Source of the DNA: Flavobacterium sp. NKUCC04_CG
GTDB taxonomy: Bacteria > Bacteroidota > Bacteroidia > Flavobacteriales > Flavobacteriaceae
Direction: 5' to 3'
Assembly (NCBI RefSeq): GCF_019345525.1
Contig: NZ_JAHKRA010000014.1
Span: 1 to 64,000 of the forward strand
Length of the DNA: 64,000 nt
The position numbers were made by a program, and so were the translations under genes. The notes beneath the pieces were generated by a model. The model had not been told where the DNA came from. It ran no database searches and was given only the letters and a program-made list of their open reading frames with translations. Below are positions 61,186-64,000 of this stretch, in pieces; position 1 is the first letter of the stretch, and each line of letters begins with the position of its first letter.

Positions 61186-61965
61186 TTATATTTTTGCGAT
61201 AATCGCTTCGATTTTTTCTCTTTCTTCGTCAGCGAGAACACTGTCAACTAAAATACGACCACTGTGCTCATCGGTAATGATTTTTTTACGTCCAGCAATT
61301 TCCATTTGAATTTGTGGAGGAATCGTAAAGTAAGATCCACCTGAAGCTCCTCTTTCGATAGATACTACAGCCAAACCATTGCGCACACCATTACGGATTC
61401 TAGTGTATGCTGACAACAAACGCTCTTCGATGTTTTCCTGAAACTCAATAGATTTCTCTAATAGTAATTTCTCTTCGCGTTCTGTTTCTGCCATAATGCT
61501 GTTTAACTCCGACTCTTTATGCTCCAAGTGTGTTTGTTTTGCACCTAAACGCTCTAAAGTTTCTGCAACATTGGTTTTCTTAAATTCGATACTGGCTTTC
61601 ATCTCTTTGATGTGCTTTTCAGCAAGCTCAATCTCTAGGTTTTGAAATTCAATCTCTTTAGTCAAAGAGTTAAATTCTCTATTGTTACGAACGTCTTTTT
61701 GTTGTTCAGTATATCTCTTTATAGAATCTTTGAAATTGTCAATAGAAGTTTTCTTTTCTTTGATTCCAGTTTCGATGTTGCTTAAATCGGATTGTAGTTT
61801 TTCTGAGCGCTTGCTTAATCCAGCAACTTCATCTTTTAAATCTTCTACTTCTAGAGGTAATTCCCCTCTCATATTTTTGATTTCGTCAATTCTAGAGTCA
61901 ATTAATTGCAAATCGAATAGCGCTCTTAATTTCTCCTCAACGGTTAATTCTTTTTTCTTTGTCAT
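61186..61965 (-). CDS. Coiled-coil protein of the DUF164 zinc-ribbon family that lacks the zinc ligands
   Basis: 259 residues: a long antiparallel coiled coil (about 8-190) followed by the C-terminal module of the C4-type zinc-ribbon family (DUF164/zf-RING_7). Here the module reads RGASGGSYFTIPPQIQMEI...KKIITDEHSGRILVD. The four metal Cys usual in this module (CxxC ... CxxC, with IPPQ between) are Ser, Ser, Asp and Ser, and the protein has no Cys in this region. The family role is unclear but it is very often next to nif3, as here (2 bases apart). Likely a structural RNA- or DNA-associated helper. Confidence 0.85.
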   Translation of the reverse strand: MTKKKELTVEEKLRALFDLQLIDSRIDEIKNMRGELPLEVEDLKDEVAGLSKRSEKLQSDLSNIETGIKEKKTSIDNFKDSIKRYTEQQKDVRNNREFNSLTKEIEFQNLEIELAEKHIKEMKASIEFKKTNVAETLERLGAKQTHLEHKESELNSIMAETEREEKLLLEKSIEFQENIEERLLSAYTRIRNGVRNGLAVVSIERGASGGSYFTIPPQIQMEIAGRKKIITDEHSGRILVDSVLADEEREKIEAIIAKI

Positions 61966-61967
61966 AT

Positions 61968-63062
61968 CTATAAGTAGTTAACTGGATTTGTATTTATACT
62001 CGATAAAATAATTGCAAAATTAGGGATTTTTTTCGTAAGATAATCAACTATATAGTTTTTTGTATAACGTTCACTCTCAAAATGGCCAATATCAGCCAAA
62101 AGTATTTGATTTTCAGCTTCGTAAAATTGGTGATATTTTAAATCGGCAGTAATAAATGCATCTGCTCCTTGCTGAATTGCAGCTTTTATGGCAAAACTTC
62201 CCGAGCCTCCCAGTACTGCAACCCGTTTTATTGGACGAGAAAGGTATTCGCTATGTCGTATTCCTCCAGTTTGTGTTCGAATTTTGACGTGTTCTAAAAA
62301 CTCCTTTTCACTCATAGCAGTTTCCAATTCACCAATCATTCCCATACCGATATGTTGGTAACTGTTCTCTAGTGTATAGATTTCATAAGCGACTTCCTCA
62401 TAAGGATGTTGGTCAAATAGGGCTTGGAGAATTTGATGTTCCAAATGTTTTTCGTAGGTTACTTCGATTTTGGATTCTTCAATGTGTTCTAGTTGGTGTT
62501 TTTTGCCCACGTTTGGAATACTGTCTTGGTTTCCTTTAAAACTGCCCGTTCCTGTCGACACAAAACTACAAGAGTCGTAATTGCCAATGCAACCTGCACC
62601 AGCGCTAAATAAGGCTTGTTTTATGGATTCCGTTGCGTGTAGGGGAGCATAGGTAATCAGTTTTTTGATATAAGCCGTTTTCGGTAGTAATATTTTAGTA
62701 TTCGTCAGACCAAGTGCTTCACAGAAAATTTTGTTTACACCTTCTTTGTGGTTGTCCAAGGCTGTATGTACAGCATAAATAGCAATGTCGTTGCGTATGG
62801 CTTTAATCACTGCGCGTTCGACGTAATTTTTACCCGTAATTTTCTTTAAGCCAGAAAATAAAATCGGATGAAAACAGACAATTAAGTTACAGTTTTTTTC
62901 TAAGGCTTCGTCGATTACAGTCTCCAATGCATCGTGACAGACTAAGATGCCGTTGATGTCTTGCTGCGGATTTCCGACTAATAACCCTACATTGTCAAAG
63001 TCTTCTGCATAAGACAAAGGGGCCATTTCTTCGAGTATATCGATAATTTGTTTGATTTTCAT
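61968..63062 (-). CDS. Nif3-like dinuclear metal centre protein (DUF34)
   Basis: 364 residues: two Nif3 halves (about 1-130 and 250-364) with an inserted domain (about 130-240). Metal-ligand segments are VCFHPILFSG, AVHTALDNHKEG and the C-terminal ADLKYHQFYEAENQILLADIGHFESE. It resembles YbgI/YqfO, whose biochemical role is uncertain (GTP cyclohydrolase type 1 like annotations are common). ATG 63062 (MKIKQIIDILEEMAP) is chosen since the in-frame Met at 63107 lies in the -7 box. The coiled-coil gene follows 2 bases later. Confidence 0.9.
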   Translation of the reverse strand: MKIKQIIDILEEMAPLSYAEDFDNVGLLVGNPQQDINGILVCHDALETVIDEALEKNCNLIVCFHPILFSGLKKITGKNYVERAVIKAIRNDIAIYAVHTALDNHKEGVNKIFCEALGLTNTKILLPKTAYIKKLITYAPLHATESIKQALFSAGAGCIGNYDSCSFVSTGTGSFKGNQDSIPNVGKKHQLEHIEESKIEVTYEKHLEHQILQALFDQHPYEEVAYEIYTLENSYQHIGMGMIGELETAMSEKEFLEHVKIRTQTGGIRHSEYLSRPIKRVAVLGGSGSFAIKAAIQQGADAFITADLKYHQFYEAENQILLADIGHFESERYTKNYIVDYLTKKIPNFAIILSSINTNPVNYL

Positions 63063-63104
63063 TGTAGTAATATAAAACGTTGTCTTCTCCAAGGAGATAT
63101 TTCT

Positions 63105-63112
63105 CAAAGATA
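63105..63112 (-). promoter_or_regulatory. -7 box of the nif3 unit
   Basis: TATCTTTG on the minus strand, 43 bases before ATG 63062. Confidence 0.65.
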
Positions 63113-63270
63113 AAAAAAAATGCTACTTTCGTCATATGAAATGGTCAAGAACACAGCGTTTGTTGTTCTAAAGACTATCTAACTAGGGGCAATGCCATTT
63201 AAGTTCATAAAAAACGAGGGTGAAAACAGGTTGCATTTTTAGGTCTCTTCAATAAATATAATAGCTATAG

Positions 63271-64000
63271 ATGAATTTAATTCGAAAAGTACTATTCCCC
63301 TTTTCCATTCTTTACGGTTGGATTACGAGTATTAGAAATATATTGTATCAGCGACAAATCTTTAAAAGACATACTTTTTCCATTCCCTTAATTGTTGTCG
63401 GAAATCTCAGTGTGGGTGGAACTGGCAAAACGCCAATGGTGGAGTATTTAATTCGATTATTGTCGGAGAAATACCCCATGGCAACCCTGAGTCGTGGTTA
63501 TAAAAGGAAGACTAAAGGATTTGTTTTGGCGGATAAGCATACCAAAATGGAAGATATAGGCGACGAGCCGTTTCAATATTTTCAAAAATTCCCTTCAATT
63601 AGCGTGGCAGTGGACGCCAATCGCGTACACGGGATCGAAGAATTGCAATTGAGAAAACCCCAACTGGAGTTGATTGTGCTCGACGATGCCTATCAGCATT
63701 TGCCGGTAAAGGCGAACATGAACATATTGTTAACCACCTACTCGGAGTTGTATAGCGACGACTGGATGTTGCCAACAGGTAATTTACGCGAGGGAAGAAA
63801 GGGCGCCCAACGCGCTCAAGTGGTTGTGGTAACCAAATGCCCAAAAGAAATCAGCAGCTCCGAGCAACAAGCCGTTGCTCAACGTTTGCAATTGCAGCAG
63901 CATCAGGCATTATTTTTCACTTATATAGAATATGCAGTAGAAATTTTTTCTAAAACAGAAAAATTAGCCCTATCTTTAATAGATAGAGATCAGGTGGTGT
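63271..64000 (+). CDS. lpxK: Tetraacyldisaccharide 4'-kinase, 5' part (runs off the window)
   Basis: 243 codons from ATG 63271 stay open to the right edge, so the gene is cut by the window. The translation shows a membrane-associated N-terminal helix (MNLIRKVLFPFSILYGWITS), the P-loop VVGNLSVGGTGKTPMVEYL (about 48-66), LSRGYKRKTKGF, IGDEPFQYF, VDANRVHG and VLDDAYQHLPVK, then DDWMLPTGNLREG and VVVTKCP. This is LpxK, which phosphorylates the 4'-position of the lipid A precursor at the inner membrane. Most LpxK proteins read QHR after the DD motif; here it is QHL. Confidence 0.93.
   Translation, partial: MNLIRKVLFPFSILYGWITSIRNILYQRQIFKRHTFSIPLIVVGNLSVGGTGKTPMVEYLIRLLSEKYPMATLSRGYKRKTKGFVLADKHTKMEDIGDEPFQYFQKFPSISVAVDANRVHGIEELQLRKPQLELIVLDDAYQHLPVKANMNILLTTYSELYSDDWMLPTGNLREGRKGAQRAQVVVVTKCPKEISSSEQQAVAQRLQLQQHQALFFTYIEYAVEIFSKTEKLALSLIDRDQVV

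Overview
This is a chromosomal segment of an AT-rich member of the Bacteroidota, most likely family Flavobacteriaceae. The evidence is the sigma-A promoter form seen many times (TTG, about 19-23 bases, then TAnnTTTG; for example TATCTTTG before ffs, argS, ffh and nif3), the lack of Shine-Dalgarno sequences, two proteins with type IX secretion (T9SS) C-terminal sorting domains, a lipoprotein-type TamL paired with TamB, and TonB-dependent receptors, one with a carboxypeptidase-D-like N-terminal domain. I cannot name the genus or species from sequence alone. No prophage, insertion sequence, integron or CRISPR array is present; the window reads as core chromosome with small accessory patches.

Layout. 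1-1.8 kb: tail of a T9SS cargo gene, a glutaminyl cyclase-like lipoprotein and the 4.5S/SRP RNA. 2.0-9.3 kb: tamB-tamL envelope assembly operon. 9.3-13.6 kb: a possible small RNA, then a convergent pair made of an NtrC-type response regulator and a hybrid sensor kinase whose stop codons overlap inside a terminator hairpin. 13.9-14.3 kb: a small lipoprotein gene broken by two nonsense codons. 14.8-16.2 kb: a divergent NAD(P)-binding oxidoreductase / HxlR regulator pair. 16.3-20 kb: acyl-CoA dehydrogenase, anmK and an amino-acid dehydrogenase. 20-22.4 kb: a TonB-like transducer facing exbB-exbD, separated by a 28-unit octanucleotide tandem array. 22.5-25 kb: folC, three identical tRNA-Val genes and an HPP membrane protein. 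25.3-31.1 kb: an ABC-F ATPase, a T9SS-secreted lysyl-endopeptidase-like protease and a lipoprotein. 31.4-33.3 kb: an Ada-like and AlkB alkylation-repair pair, then a cold-shock protein. 33.6-35.2 kb: a Cys-rich HMA protein and a secreted hydrolase. 35.3-41.7 kb: argS followed by two SGNH proteins (one carrying an embedded LysM domain) and an MBOAT acyltransferase, which together look like a cell-surface acylation module. 41.9-45 kb: small secreted and membrane proteins and a long RluA-type pseudouridine synthase. 45.3-49.5 kb: ffh, folD and a membrane-anchored MutS-family ATPase. 49.6-52.1 kb: membrane protein, winged-helix regulator and DUF4173 protein, with a shared inverted repeat at both promoters. 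52.2-58.9 kb: an amino-acid permease and two TonB-dependent receptors that share a near-identical operator-like element. 59.3-64 kb: rluF, a hydrolase, a coiled-coil protein that has lost its zinc-ribbon cysteines, nif3 and the start of lpxK.

How parts fit together. The SRP RNA and its protein partner Ffh are both in the window. The TonB-like protein with ExbB/ExbD could energise the two receptors, and those receptors appear to be controlled by one repressor. The argS-linked SGNH/SGNH/MBOAT genes overlap one another and probably act as one O-acylation unit. The least explained items are the octamer array between tonB and exbD, the LysM insertion inside an SGNH domain, the CTTTG-N5-CAAAG pair in the winged-helix cluster and the structured non-coding stretch upstream of the NtrC-type regulator.
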